From positions 1,054,001-1,118,000 of the forward strand of contig NC_020514.1 in assembly GCF_000347635.1 (NCBI RefSeq): a stretch of DNA of 64,000 bases, read 5' to 3'. The notes under the pieces are model-generated. The model did no database searches. It was not told where the DNA came from and saw only the letters and a list, made by a program, of their open reading frames with translations. Positions 35,880-45,184 of the stretch are shown piece after piece. Origin of the DNA: Paraglaciecola psychrophila 170. GTDB lineage: Bacteria; Pseudomonadota; Gammaproteobacteria; Enterobacterales; Alteromonadaceae. Every line of letters starts with the position of its first letter. Position 1 is the stretch's first letter. A program made the position numbers and the translations under genes.

Positions 35880-36320
35880 ATGTCGATTAACCAATTAAAA
35901 CTTAAAAACCAGCTATGCCATCGTTTATATATGGCATCAAACAGCATTGTTCGTGCTTATCGTGAGTTATTAAGTGAGCTCAATTTAACCTACCCACAAT
36001 ATGTCGTTATGATGGCCCTATGGGAACAAGACAAAATTACGATTGCTCAGCTTGTGGAAAAAACGGCGATTGATGGTGGTGCCATGACACAGATTTTAAA
36101 GAAAATGGACGACAAAAGTTTACTTAATATAGTCAAGCAGCAACAAGACAAGCGCAAACGGCTGGTACAGCTAACTCAACAAGGATTGGCCTTAAAGTTA
36201 GACGCAGTTAACATTCCAAATAAAATAAGCTGTAAGTTTAATAGTATCGACAGTGCCCAAGTGAAGCAGCTTATGCAATTACTCGATTTAGTCGTGAATG
36301 ATTTAGGTGAGTCGACGTAA
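35880..36320 (+). CDS. ohrR: organic hydroperoxide sensor-repressor OhrR (MarR family)
   Basis: This 146-residue MarR-family repressor has the reactive cysteine expected in OhrR near the N-terminus (LKNQLCHRLYMASNSIVRAY), whose oxidation by organic peroxide releases DNA. The winged helix lies at about residues 50-105 (ITIAQLVEKTAIDGGAMTQI then KKMDDKSLL, and the wing QQQDKRKRLVQLT). AAGGAG before the ATG gives a good ribosome binding site. It is divergent from ohr and upstream on the same strand of a YqhD-CurA-GST detoxification cluster, which it could also influence. Confidence 0.95.
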   Translation: MSINQLKLKNQLCHRLYMASNSIVRAYRELLSELNLTYPQYVVMMALWEQDKITIAQLVEKTAIDGGAMTQILKKMDDKSLLNIVKQQQDKRKRLVQLTQQGLALKLDAVNIPNKISCKFNSIDSAQVKQLMQLLDLVVNDLGEST

Positions 36321-36668
36321 CGTAATTTTTTAATTTTTTTGATTGAGCATGTTTTGTTCTGCGACAAACTATTGGTCTCAGTATGTTATGCAGCGGATGC
36401 GTTTTTGGACACCTGAAATGTTTCTGGTGAGTTTGTTATCAAGGAAAACGGTAAAGAGTTTTAAGAATAATGAAGAAGATGTATTGCAGTTGATCAACAT
36501 CGTACCTTTTATCTCACAGATAAATGATTTGAGTGCGCTGCTGATGATCAAGAGATTGCTGATTGGAAAGCTTTTGCGATTCAGAATGTCCTGTTAATGA
36601 TGGGCCAAATCTTGCGAGTCAAAATTAGTCGCTCTAGCTTAATTTTTAAATAATGAGGAATAATATTA
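36321..36668. other. intergenic with decayed frame
   Basis: An 84-residue frame (36343-36597) has no clear start signal. In another frame, DQEIADWKAFAIQNVLLMMG ending near 36620 looks protein-like. This may be a small decayed gene between ohrR and the alcohol dehydrogenase gene, but I cannot identify it. Confidence 0.3.
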
Positions 36669-37826
36669 ATGTTAAATTTTAGCTTTCAAAATACCACCCG
36701 AATTCAATTTGGTGAAGGTCAGATAGCTTCACTAAGTAAGCAGATCCCAATCGATGCAAAAGTGTTAGTAACTTACGGCGGCGGTTCAATCAAAAGTAAC
36801 GGCGTTTATGATCAAGTTGTTGCAGCTCTCGCCAAGCATACGTGGTTTGAATTCTCTGGCATCGAGCCAAACCCAAGTTACGATACGTTAATGAAGGCAC
36901 AAGATATTATTAAAGAAAATAATATCGACTTTATTTTAGCTGTTGGCGGTGGTTCGGTGGTTGATGGTTCTAAGTTTATCGCAGCCGTGGCGTTGTACGA
37001 AGGTGAAGAGCCTTGGGATATAGTGAGCAAACAAGTACGCATAACCAAAGCGTTGCCACTTGCTTGTGTACTTACTTTGCCAGCAACCGGTTCTGAGTCA
37101 AATACTGGTGCGGTAGTGACCCGCAATGGCAATAAGCTACCCTTCTCAAGCCCACTGGTTCGTCCTATTTTTGCGATACTCGACCCTGCGGTAACACTTT
37201 CATTATCCGACCGTCAAATCGGTAACGGTGCTGTGGATGCGTTTGTGCACACAATGGAGCAGTACCTTACCTATAGCGTAAACGCCAAGGTGCAAGACCG
37301 TTTTGCTGAAGGACTATTGTTAACTCTAATCGAAGAAGGACCAAAAGCATTGGCCCCTGAAACGTCTAAAGATCTAGAAGTGCGTGGCAATATTATGTGG
37401 GCAGCAACGATGGCGCTTAATGGTTTAATTGGAGCCGGTGTGCCGCAAGATTGGACAACTCACATGATTGGTCATGAACTAACCGGTACCCACGGCATCG
37501 ACCATGCACGTACTTTATCCATAGTATTACCTGCTGTGATGAAAATACGTAAAGAAGCAAAACGTGGAAAATTATTACAGTACGCTGAACGCGTCTGGAA
37601 TGTGACAGAGGGGGATGAAGATTCACGTATCGATCGTGCTATCGAATTAACTGAGCAATTTTTCGAAAAGATGCAAGTGCCCACTCGTTTATCCCATGTT
37701 GATTTAGGTGCAGGGGATATTGATTTGTTAGTCGAAAAACTAACGCAACACGGTATGGTGAAGTTAGGTGAACATAGCGCCGTTACACCTGATATCAGCC
37801 GAGAAATATTAGTCACTGCACTTTAA
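36669..37826 (+). CDS. yqhD: YqhD-like NADPH-dependent aldehyde/alcohol dehydrogenase (iron type)
   Basis: This group III metal-dependent alcohol dehydrogenase, 385 residues, is closest in character to YqhD, which reduces short toxic aldehydes with NADPH. The nucleotide motif is GGGSVVDGSKFIA. Metal ligands appear in DAFVHTMEQYL and HELTGTHGIDHARTL. TLPATGSESNTGAVVT and PQDWTTHMIGH are family signatures. It lies first in a tight same-strand cluster with CurA-like (26-bp gap) and GST genes (28-bp gap), a set that suggests reductive detoxification of carbonyls and electrophiles. Substrate preference is inferred. Confidence 0.85.
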   Translation: MLNFSFQNTTRIQFGEGQIASLSKQIPIDAKVLVTYGGGSIKSNGVYDQVVAALAKHTWFEFSGIEPNPSYDTLMKAQDIIKENNIDFILAVGGGSVVDGSKFIAAVALYEGEEPWDIVSKQVRITKALPLACVLTLPATGSESNTGAVVTRNGNKLPFSSPLVRPIFAILDPAVTLSLSDRQIGNGAVDAFVHTMEQYLTYSVNAKVQDRFAEGLLLTLIEEGPKALAPETSKDLEVRGNIMWAATMALNGLIGAGVPQDWTTHMIGHELTGTHGIDHARTLSIVLPAVMKIRKEAKRGKLLQYAERVWNVTEGDEDSRIDRAIELTEQFFEKMQVPTRLSHVDLGAGDIDLLVEKLTQHGMVKLGEHSAVTPDISREILVTAL

Positions 37827-37852
37827 TTTAATTCGGTGATAGGACAGCTAGT

Positions 37853-38920
37853 ATGACAAATGTAAATCAACATCATTCGTCGGTTCAAAGTGTGCAGGTT
37901 AATCGACAGTGGACCTTAGCGAATCGTCCGGTGGGTGCGCCAACGTTAGGTAACTTTAATTTTGTAGAAAGTAACAAGCCAAGCCCGCAGTCTGGGGAGG
38001 TTTTATTACGTACGGTTTTCTTATCCCTTGATCCTTACATGCGCGGTCGCATGAATGATGCCAAGTCCTACGCAGAACCTGTCGCCATTGATGCCGTCAT
38101 GCTCGGTGGTACGGTTTGCCGCGTAGAAGAATCGAATCATCCTGACTATAGCTTAGGGGAGTGGGTTGTTTCATCTTCGGGTTGGCAAGATTATGCTATT
38201 TCCGATGGCGTCAACCTATTAAAACTAGGCAAAAATCCCACTCAACCTTCTTATGCTTTAGGTGTAATGGGAATGCCAGGTTTAACTGCTTATATGGGGT
38301 TGCTGGATATTGGTCAACCCAAAGCTGGCGAAACGGTTGTTGTTGCGGCGGCGACGGGTGCGGTAGGAAGTTTGGTTGGTCAAATTGCCAAGCTAAAAGG
38401 CTGCAAAGTAGTGGGTATCGCTGGTACCGATGAAAAGTGCCGTTCAGCTGTAGAAGATTTGGGGTTTGATATTTGCTTAAACCATAAATCAGCAGATTTA
38501 GGGCAGCAATTAGCTAAGGCCTGCGATGCCGGTATAGATGTTTACTTTGAAAATGTCGGTGGCAAAGTGTTTGATGCGGTGCTGCCGCTATTAAAGACTT
38601 GTGCACGCGTGCCAGTATGTGGATTGATTTCTCAATACAATGCGATTGATTTGCCGCAAGGACCAGACCGTATGTTTATGCTGATGGGTAACCTACTATT
38701 CAAGCGTATTAGGATGCAGGGCTTTATTGTTTTTGATGATTATGGTCATCGATATAATGAATTTAGACAAGAGATGTCGCAGTGGTTAAAAGAAGAGAAA
38801 ATCACTTATCGTGAGGACTTAGTCAAAGGCTTAGAAAATACAGTTGAGTCTTTCATCGGTTTATTGGAAGGCAAAAACTTCGGCAAGCTTGTGATGCGCG
38901 TCGGTCCTGACGAATTGTAA
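37853..38920 (+). CDS. curA: NADP-dependent oxidoreductase, CurA / leukotriene B4 dehydrogenase type
   Basis: This zinc-independent medium-chain reductase, 355 residues, reduces activated double bonds such as those in alpha,beta-unsaturated ketones. The signature LSLDPYMRGRM, the cofactor motif AATGAVGSLVGQIAKLKG and DVYFENVGGKVFDAVLPLL identify the leukotriene B4 12-hydroxydehydrogenase / CurA branch. It sits between yqhD-like and GST genes. In this context it would saturate reactive enones while its neighbours deal with aldehydes and conjugates. The curA symbol reflects branch membership, not proven curcumin reduction. Confidence 0.85.
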   Translation: MTNVNQHHSSVQSVQVNRQWTLANRPVGAPTLGNFNFVESNKPSPQSGEVLLRTVFLSLDPYMRGRMNDAKSYAEPVAIDAVMLGGTVCRVEESNHPDYSLGEWVVSSSGWQDYAISDGVNLLKLGKNPTQPSYALGVMGMPGLTAYMGLLDIGQPKAGETVVVAAATGAVGSLVGQIAKLKGCKVVGIAGTDEKCRSAVEDLGFDICLNHKSADLGQQLAKACDAGIDVYFENVGGKVFDAVLPLLKTCARVPVCGLISQYNAIDLPQGPDRMFMLMGNLLFKRIRMQGFIVFDDYGHRYNEFRQEMSQWLKEEKITYREDLVKGLENTVESFIGLLEGKNFGKLVMRVGPDEL

Positions 38921-38948
38921 TTGATAACGAATTTTAAAGAGAAATATT

Positions 38949-39557
38949 ATGTTAACAGTACGCCATTTAAATAAGTCTCGTTCTAAACGCGTATTGTGGT
39001 TGTTAGAAGAGCTTGAAATGCCTTACCAACGAGTTGATCATCTACGTGATGCACAAACCAATTTAGCACCTGCAAGTTTGAAAGCAGTTCATTCACTGAG
39101 TAAAGCGCCCATTATTGTTGACGGTGACATTACCTTGTGCGAGTCCAGTACAATAATGGAATATATTTTAGATCAAGACGTTGAAAAACGCTTACGACCC
39201 GAAAAAGGCACCAAAGAATATTATCAATATTTAGAATGGTCACACTTTGCCGAAGGTTCGTTGGCATTGCCCGTGATGTTTACCTTATTTATGAGCATGG
39301 AAACGCGCAGCGGCGACCAAAAGATGGACGGTTATATTGCTAAAGAAGTTGCTTTAGACTTTGGCTATATTGAATCCACATTGGCTGAGCGCGATTATTT
39401 TGCAGGGGATGAATTCACAGCAGCCGATATTATGATGCAAATCATGTTAGAAATTGCAGCTAGTCTTGGCTTGCTAAAAGGCAGAGGTAAAACTTTGGCT
39501 TATTTGGCAAAAGTCCAAGAGCGCGCTGCTTACAAGAAGGCTGCGAGCCTTGGCTAA
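38949..39557 (+). CDS. glutathione S-transferase
   Basis: This 202-residue cytosolic GST has an N-terminal thioredoxin-like domain to about residue 80, with the conserved cis-proline segment LSKAPIIVDG and the glutathione motif LCESSTIMEYI, and a C-terminal all-helical domain with the N-capping box TAADIMMQIML. The early SRSKRVLWLLEEL matches the active-site helix region. It is last in the YqhD-CurA-GST cluster and is followed by a strong terminator at 39636. Confidence 0.9.
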   Translation: MLTVRHLNKSRSKRVLWLLEELEMPYQRVDHLRDAQTNLAPASLKAVHSLSKAPIIVDGDITLCESSTIMEYILDQDVEKRLRPEKGTKEYYQYLEWSHFAEGSLALPVMFTLFMSMETRSGDQKMDGYIAKEVALDFGYIESTLAERDYFAGDEFTAADIMMQIMLEIAASLGLLKGRGKTLAYLAKVQERAAYKKAASLG

Positions 39558-39635
39558 ATATTAGTAAGCTGCCAATATTTAGACTCTAAAGTTTTTATCT
39601 CAGCTTCCCATCTGCAGATTTAATTCGTTTATTTG

Positions 39636-39659
39636 AAACCCGCTTAAAAGCGGGTTTTT
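39636..39659 (+). terminator. rho-independent terminator after GST gene
   Basis: AAACCCGC (39636-39643) pairs with GCGGGTTT (39650-39657), loop TTAAAA, followed by further T. It ends the yqhD-curA-gst unit. Confidence 0.85.
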
Positions 39660-40158
39660 GTTTCATTGAGTCCGGGACATACTACTTAAGACCTTAAATT
39701 CACAGATTTCCAATTATTATCGACTGGCTTAAGAGCCATAAGCAACCTATGCCATGGATTGCTGCCCCATTTTCTATTAACAGTCGTTTGGGTATTTTTA
39801 CTTATAAGTGTTTTCTAACTGTCAGTTAATAAAACCTACACCCCACCACTTCAGCGCCTATTGCACCCAACAGGTATTGGCTTTATGCTTTTTATACTCA
39901 TTGTATTTCTCATTGCTTAGCCGCAATTTGAAAGCATGATGTGATGTGGACATAGGCAATATTTTGACTTCATGGATACAAATAAAACACCACAGTTATG
40001 GTTGAAATTATGGTGTATGCTTTGTTCACTTCTGGGTTTGCAAGTGAAACTATCGCTACCGATTTTTATAGTGAATACGACAGAATGGGGTCGCCATATG
40101 CAACCAGAGTCTTTAGATAAATGAACGTTACCATACAAAGTTTGATGGGGAGAATTGA
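39660..40158. other. intergenic, nothing recognised
   Basis: Several short frames cross this region but none has a start signal or a recognisable motif. Confidence 0.4.
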
Positions 40159-40788
40159 TTGCAACACGCCCTTAACGAACAACAAACATTATTACACGAT
40201 GCACTTGTTACCTTCCGACCAGAGTTTGAAAGGGGGATCAGGGAGTATGACCTGATCAATGCCTTGAAAAGTCCGCCTTATTTAGTCTTCGATGAAAATG
40301 CTCTGGGTGACGCTTTGGCGATGTTTCAAACACATTTTGTGTTGTTTAACTGCCTTTATCTGTTGAAGAATAAATGGCGCGAAAAAAAAATAGGGCAGCT
40401 AGACATTGGGCTGACGCGTATTACCTTACTCCCTATTTTGGAGTCTGAGGCCAATATTCGAACAGAAGACCCGCTTGCTAACTACTACTTAGATTGGAGT
40501 AATTTAAGCTCTACCAATGAATATGACGTTGCAACCTTGTTAGACAGCTTTTGGCAAAAAATGGCAGGGGCTGATTTACATACCAGTATATCTGGGGCAG
40601 AACTCAATCGAGCCTGTATTACCATGAAAATTGATTCGTTAAAGGATATGAACTTATCTGAGCTTAAGCAGCAGTATCGAAAACTACAGCATGAAAACCA
40701 CCCCGATAAAGGAGGCAGGATTGACGTCTCTCAATCAATATTGCAGGCTTACACTCAACTGCGTAGATATATTACCGCCAACAGTTAA
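40159..40788 (+). CDS. DNAJ-related protein with C-terminal J domain
   Basis: This 209-residue protein has an N-terminal DNAJ-related domain (REYDLINALKSPPYLVF, HFVLFNCLYLLKNKW) and a C-terminal J domain with the HPD triad in KLQHENHPDKGG, which stimulates Hsp70 ATPase. Such proteins are common in Alteromonadales, Vibrio and Shewanella but have no assigned client. It starts with TTG behind GGGGAG. A YegD-type Hsp70 gene occurs 17 kb away in this window, but a functional pairing is only a thought. Confidence 0.8.
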   Translation: MQHALNEQQTLLHDALVTFRPEFERGIREYDLINALKSPPYLVFDENALGDALAMFQTHFVLFNCLYLLKNKWREKKIGQLDIGLTRITLLPILESEANIRTEDPLANYYLDWSNLSSTNEYDVATLLDSFWQKMAGADLHTSISGAELNRACITMKIDSLKDMNLSELKQQYRKLQHENHPDKGGRIDVSQSILQAYTQLRRYITANS

Positions 40789-41408
40789 CATCAACATCTT
40801 CTTTTTAAGCAAGTAATACAAATGGGCATAAAAGTGGCATTTCAATGGACTGCAACTTACTCATTTCGGTATTGTTGGAAACAGAAAATTGTAAATTTTA
40901 GTCATCCAAGTCTGCAAATTTCTGGAGCTTAATAGGTTTTAATGTTGGATATGTTTTGTATCTATTGTTAACAGACCTGAATCGCATACTTCATTATGGT
41001 TAAGACCCATCCATGTTTTTACATCACTTAACTTATATTATTGTAAACCTATCGAATGAACGTTGTCTTAAAAAATCAAATCTAGTTAGTCTTTAGTTAT
41101 GGAAATCCAGAATATGATGGTGGCAGCAGTTGATAATTTGTATTGACTATGCCAAGAAATACGATGCGGTCAGCTACTATTTTATAGCGAAGGATTAAGA
41201 CTATTTTTTGTTAAGGAAATGTTGTTATAAAGTCTTTCTAGAGTGAAGTTTATTCATTAGTTATTCTAATCTAAATGGTCAAGAAATGTTCGTTGTGCCT
41301 AGTGCGTTCTATCAATAGAATCCGCGCCTTGATTATCACCGTTGTATATGCATTTGGGGTTTACAGCATCCCTCGGCATTAGCTAATTTTTAAAGTAGTA
41401 GTAGAGAA
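40789..41408. other. intergenic, nothing recognised
   Basis: A 620-bp gap. No credible frame, hairpin or repeat was found. Confidence 0.4.
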
Positions 41409-42635
41409 ATGGACAAGTTAGAGTTTATTCAAATACGTCGTTTTATCCTTAAACTGGGTAAAATGTTGCACAAGTACGGTTCACCATCGTTTCGTTTGGA
41501 AGCCTATTTAACTGAAATTGCTACGCATTTTGGCTTGCATGCATCTTTTAACTCTACACCTACCACTTTAACGATTGTGCTGTGGAGTGATCACCATGAA
41601 GATGAATATAACCATTCTGCGCGCATGCAACCGGGTGAACTAGACATGAATTCTTTGTCTCGGACTGACGAATTGGCACATGAATTACTGTCAGGTCAAA
41701 TATCGCTTATGGAAGCTGATAAGCAATTGACTGAAATTGATGCAATGCCCAGCCCTTATGGTAAAAGTCTAACAGGCATGGCTTTTAGCTTGTCTACCAG
41801 CGCATTCGCCATGCTGATGGGAGCAGGTTGGTCGGAAATTATATATTCTGGTTTGTTGGGCTTTATGGTCTACATGTGGACTTTATGGGCACTGCGTTCA
41901 AAACGGGTTAGCTTAATGTTGGAGCCTGTGGCTTCTTTTACTGTAGGCCTCGTGGCGTGTGCTATTAACCATTATTCAGCATCAGGATTGAACATCTGGC
42001 TGATTATTCTTTCCTCTTTAATTATATTAGTGCCTGGTTTGTCATTAACCATGGGATTAGCTGAATTATCTTCTCGTAATATGGTTTCGGGAACCGTCAG
42101 GGTAATGGATGCTTGTATGCAGTTATTTAAACTGTATTTTGGTGCTTTTTTAGGGGTGAGTCTGGGCTATCAATTATTTGGTCAACAAGAGCTAGCAATG
42201 GCGGCTACACTACCATTTTGGGTCAACTGGCTGGGTGTATTTATGCTGAGTGTGGGTTTGGTCGCGATATTTCGTACTCGCATGAAACATGTGCCCTGGG
42301 CAATAACCTCAACCTTTATTGCTTACTCCGCATCTACTTGGAGCTCTGGTTTTCTGGAGAACGGGCTGGGCGCTTTTGTGGGTGCATTTGCACTTGGCGT
42401 GTTTGCTAATATGTTTTCACGTATTGCTAATGCACCCTCTACCATAGTTGCTATGCCCGGTTTGATTGTGTTGGTTCCAGGTTCAAAAACCTATATTGGA
42501 CTGAATTCGTTTATCTCAGGCCAAGATATTATCAAGACTGATCACATAGGCCAGGAAACCTTCTTGATCTTAATGTCGCTGGTGGCAGGGTTAATATTCG
42601 CTAACGTAGTAATGCCCACCAGAAAAGCGCTGTGA
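41409..42635 (+). CDS. ThrE-family threonine/serine exporter
   Basis: This 408-residue protein has a soluble N-terminal domain (about 1-115) with the ThrE signature MLHKYGSPSFRLEAYL and TPTTLTIVLW, followed by about ten membrane helices in two sets, as in single-chain ThrE proteins that fuse the DUF1212 and DUF3815 parts. It would export threonine or serine using the proton gradient, by analogy with Corynebacterium ThrE. PGLSLTMGLAELSSRNMVSG and PGLIVLVPGSKTYIG mark the two membrane halves. It is a single gene. Confidence 0.85.
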   Translation: MDKLEFIQIRRFILKLGKMLHKYGSPSFRLEAYLTEIATHFGLHASFNSTPTTLTIVLWSDHHEDEYNHSARMQPGELDMNSLSRTDELAHELLSGQISLMEADKQLTEIDAMPSPYGKSLTGMAFSLSTSAFAMLMGAGWSEIIYSGLLGFMVYMWTLWALRSKRVSLMLEPVASFTVGLVACAINHYSASGLNIWLIILSSLIILVPGLSLTMGLAELSSRNMVSGTVRVMDACMQLFKLYFGAFLGVSLGYQLFGQQELAMAATLPFWVNWLGVFMLSVGLVAIFRTRMKHVPWAITSTFIAYSASTWSSGFLENGLGAFVGAFALGVFANMFSRIANAPSTIVAMPGLIVLVPGSKTYIGLNSFISGQDIIKTDHIGQETFLILMSLVAGLIFANVVMPTRKAL

Positions 42636-42669
42636 CATAAGGCTTATTGTTACACTCTAAATTAAAATA

Positions 42670-42954
42670 ATTTAAACCACCGAGGACAACGAGGAAAAGA
42701 AATTACACAGCACTGAAACGATCTAAGTTCCCATTTATTTAATGGAACCTAGTTATGATCTTTGTCTTTCCTCTGTGGTAGAAAAAATCTTTAGTCTTTG
42801 CTTTTTCTCTGCGCGCGGCATCCTTAAAATCAAAAGAATTTAAACCACCGAGGACAACGAGGACACAGAGGAAAAGAAATAACACAGTACTGAAACGATC
42901 TAAGTTCCCATTTATTTAATGGAACCTAGTTATGATCTTTGTCTTTCCTCTGTG
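42670..42954. repeat. two copies of a ~110-bp hairpin repeat
   Basis: Copy 1 (42670-42777) and copy 2 (42838-42954) are nearly identical and lie in direct orientation with 60 bp between. Each is an imperfect palindrome: the left arm has ACCGAGGACAACGAGG and the right arm TTTCCTCTGTG, with CTAAGTTCC and GGAACCTAG forming the inner stem. Copy 2 carries a nine-base addition, ACACAGAGG, in the left arm. Related CACAGAGGACACNGAGG sequences are scattered in many bacterial genomes as non-coding repeats. Confidence 0.8.
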
Positions 42955-43086
42955 TGCGGCACCAGGTTTATGCTGCCTCTTTGATTTCTGTGGTAGATAG
43001 CTTTTTGTTTTAGTCACAGAGAGCATAAAACCTTGCCGAAAAAACAAAAACACACTACTGTATAAAAAAACACGTTAATTGATTGT

Positions 43087-45018
43087 ATGCGCCTTTTTAT
43101 TGCCGAAAAACCCAGTTTAGGTCGTGCCATTGCCGATGTATTACCCAAGCCTCATAAAAAAGGTGATGGGTACATTACTGCGGCTAATGGCGACACAGTG
43201 AGTTGGTGTATTGGGCATTTACTCGAACAACAACAACCAGAGGCTTACGACCCAGCTTTTAAAAAGTGGAACCATGAACATCTGCCTATTATTCCCCAGC
43301 AGTGGCAGCTTGCAGTGAAAAAGAATACAGCCAAACAACTGGGAGTGTTACGCACCTTGGTTAAGCAAGCTGAGCAACTCATTCACGCTGGCGATCCTGA
43401 TAGGGAAGGTCAGTTGCTGGTTGACGAAGTGATTAATTTCTTAGGGGTAACTGGCGCCAAAAAAGACAGTATTCAGCGCTGTTTAATTAATGATTTAAAT
43501 CCCTCTGCAGTAAAGCAATCCCTAAGTAAATTGCGTAGTAATCGAGAATTTATCCCCTTGTCTACTTCTGCTCTGGCTCGCTCTCGAGCTGACTGGTTAT
43601 ACGGTATAAATCTGACTCGTGCCTACACCCTTCAAGGTCAAAAAGTGGGGTATAAAGGCGTGTTATCGGTGGGCCGAGTACAAACACCTCTGTTGGGTTT
43701 AGTGGTGCGACGCGATAACGCAATAGAAGCCTTTGTTAGCAAAGCATTCTATGAAGTATGGGCATGCTTAGAAACAGAAAAAGGGGAGCATTTTAAAGCT
43801 AAGTGGCAACCTAGTGAGCAGTGTGCCAAGTACCTTGATGAGCAAGGCCGAAATTTATCCCAAGCGTTAGCACAGAACGTTGCCGGGCGCATAAGCCAGC
43901 AACCGGCACAAGTAAAAAAACTGAAACGTGAGCATAAAAAACCAGCACCGCCACTGCCTTATAATTTGTCATCTTTACAAATAGATGCCAGTAAAGCCTT
44001 TGGTTTGAGTGCCCAACAGGTGTTGGATATTTGCCAGGGTTTATATGAACGCCACAAACTCATTACGTATCCTCGCTCAGATTGTCGTTATTTACCTCTT
44101 AGTCATTTTGTTGAGGCGAAAGATGTGCACGCTGCCATTTTGAGCAATAGCCAACATTTGGGTCAACAAGGTAGTCTATTTAGTCAAACCCAGTTTGATT
44201 TAAAGCGCAAATCAAAAGCTTGGAATGATAAAAAAGTAGATGCTCACCATGCCATTATTCCCACTAAAAAAACCAGCAATCATCTTTCTGGTAACGATGC
44301 CAAGGTGTATGCATTAATCTGCCGAAATTATCTAGCGCAATTTTTAGGTGAGCACCAGTATCATGCCGTACGCGTTGAAGTAGAGATTGCTTTGGGTTTA
44401 TTTGTCGCAGTGGCTAAAGAGCTGATAGAAGACGGTTGGCGGTCTATCTTTATCCAGCGCAGTAAAAGCCATAACCAAGATAACAACAACGAAACAGAGC
44501 AGCTATTACCCCGTTTAAATCTTGGGCAACACCTTAAATCATTACAGGCAGAAGTATTAGAAAAGCATACCTCACCACCTAAAGCCTATACCGATGCAAG
44601 TTTATTAGCCGCCATGACAGGAATTAGTGCTCATGTTAGCGATCCCCAACTCCGAAAAATACTGCGCGATACCGACGGCTTAGGCACCGAGGCAACCAGA
44701 GCAGGTATTATAGAACTATTATTTTCACGAGGTTTTTTGTCGCGTACGGGGAAAACCATTACCTCAACTTCGAGTGGCAGGGGGTTGATCGAAGCTTTGC
44801 CCGATGTGGCCACGTATCCGGATATGACTGCCCGTTGGGAGTCTGAGCTATCTGCTATAAGCGAAGGAAGAAGTCAATATAAAAAATTAATGAGCCCGCT
44901 GCAGGAGCAACTTAAAGAACTTGTGGTACAAAGCCGTGAAGTGTTGCCAAAAGGTTTGTCGGGTTTAGGTAAACCGCGTTTTGCAAAGAAACGTAGAGCT
45001 AGTACTAAGCGTAAATAG
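43087..45018 (+). CDS. topB: DNA topoisomerase III TopB
   Basis: This type IA topoisomerase, 643 residues, relaxes negatively supercoiled DNA and decatenates replication intermediates. The TOPRIM domain begins with RLFIAEKPSLGRAIADV and carries the acidic triad HAGDPDREGQLL. The catalytic tyrosine is in LITYPRSDCRYLP. HHAIIPTKK and TDGLGTEATRAGIIE are further family motifs. The C-terminus is a short basic tail (KKRRASTKRK) without zinc fingers, normal for TopB. It is alone, followed by a strong bidirectional terminator. A repeat pair lies just upstream. Confidence 0.95.
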   Translation: MRLFIAEKPSLGRAIADVLPKPHKKGDGYITAANGDTVSWCIGHLLEQQQPEAYDPAFKKWNHEHLPIIPQQWQLAVKKNTAKQLGVLRTLVKQAEQLIHAGDPDREGQLLVDEVINFLGVTGAKKDSIQRCLINDLNPSAVKQSLSKLRSNREFIPLSTSALARSRADWLYGINLTRAYTLQGQKVGYKGVLSVGRVQTPLLGLVVRRDNAIEAFVSKAFYEVWACLETEKGEHFKAKWQPSEQCAKYLDEQGRNLSQALAQNVAGRISQQPAQVKKLKREHKKPAPPLPYNLSSLQIDASKAFGLSAQQVLDICQGLYERHKLITYPRSDCRYLPLSHFVEAKDVHAAILSNSQHLGQQGSLFSQTQFDLKRKSKAWNDKKVDAHHAIIPTKKTSNHLSGNDAKVYALICRNYLAQFLGEHQYHAVRVEVEIALGLFVAVAKELIEDGWRSIFIQRSKSHNQDNNNETEQLLPRLNLGQHLKSLQAEVLEKHTSPPKAYTDASLLAAMTGISAHVSDPQLRKILRDTDGLGTEATRAGIIELLFSRGFLSRTGKTITSTSSGRGLIEALPDVATYPDMTARWESELSAISEGRSQYKKLMSPLQEQLKELVVQSREVLPKGLSGLGKPRFAKKRRASTKRK

Positions 45019-45107
45019 GTTGTTTGTATTAATAAACTGAGTTGGGATATATGCACGCTATCAGCCTCAGCATTCACATTAGAATAATCGTCAGCCTTTT
45101 ATAAGTT

Positions 45108-45148
45108 GAAAAGCAGAAGAGACACATACAGTGTCTCTTCTGCTTTTC
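45108..45148. terminator. bidirectional terminator topB / AcuI-like gene
   Basis: An 18-bp perfect stem (45108-45125 with 45131-45148, GAAAAGCAGAAGAGACAC and its complement) with a five-base loop lies between convergent genes and has T-runs on either strand. Confidence 0.85.
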
Positions 45149-45184
45149 GCTAACAACAAATTAGCCCTTGTGACTTTTAATGTT

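Noticed and set aside
41286..41298. ATGTTCGTTG string resembling the GlpR half-site
   Set aside because: Only ten bases match, there is no second half and the downstream gene is a ThrE exporter unrelated to glycerol.
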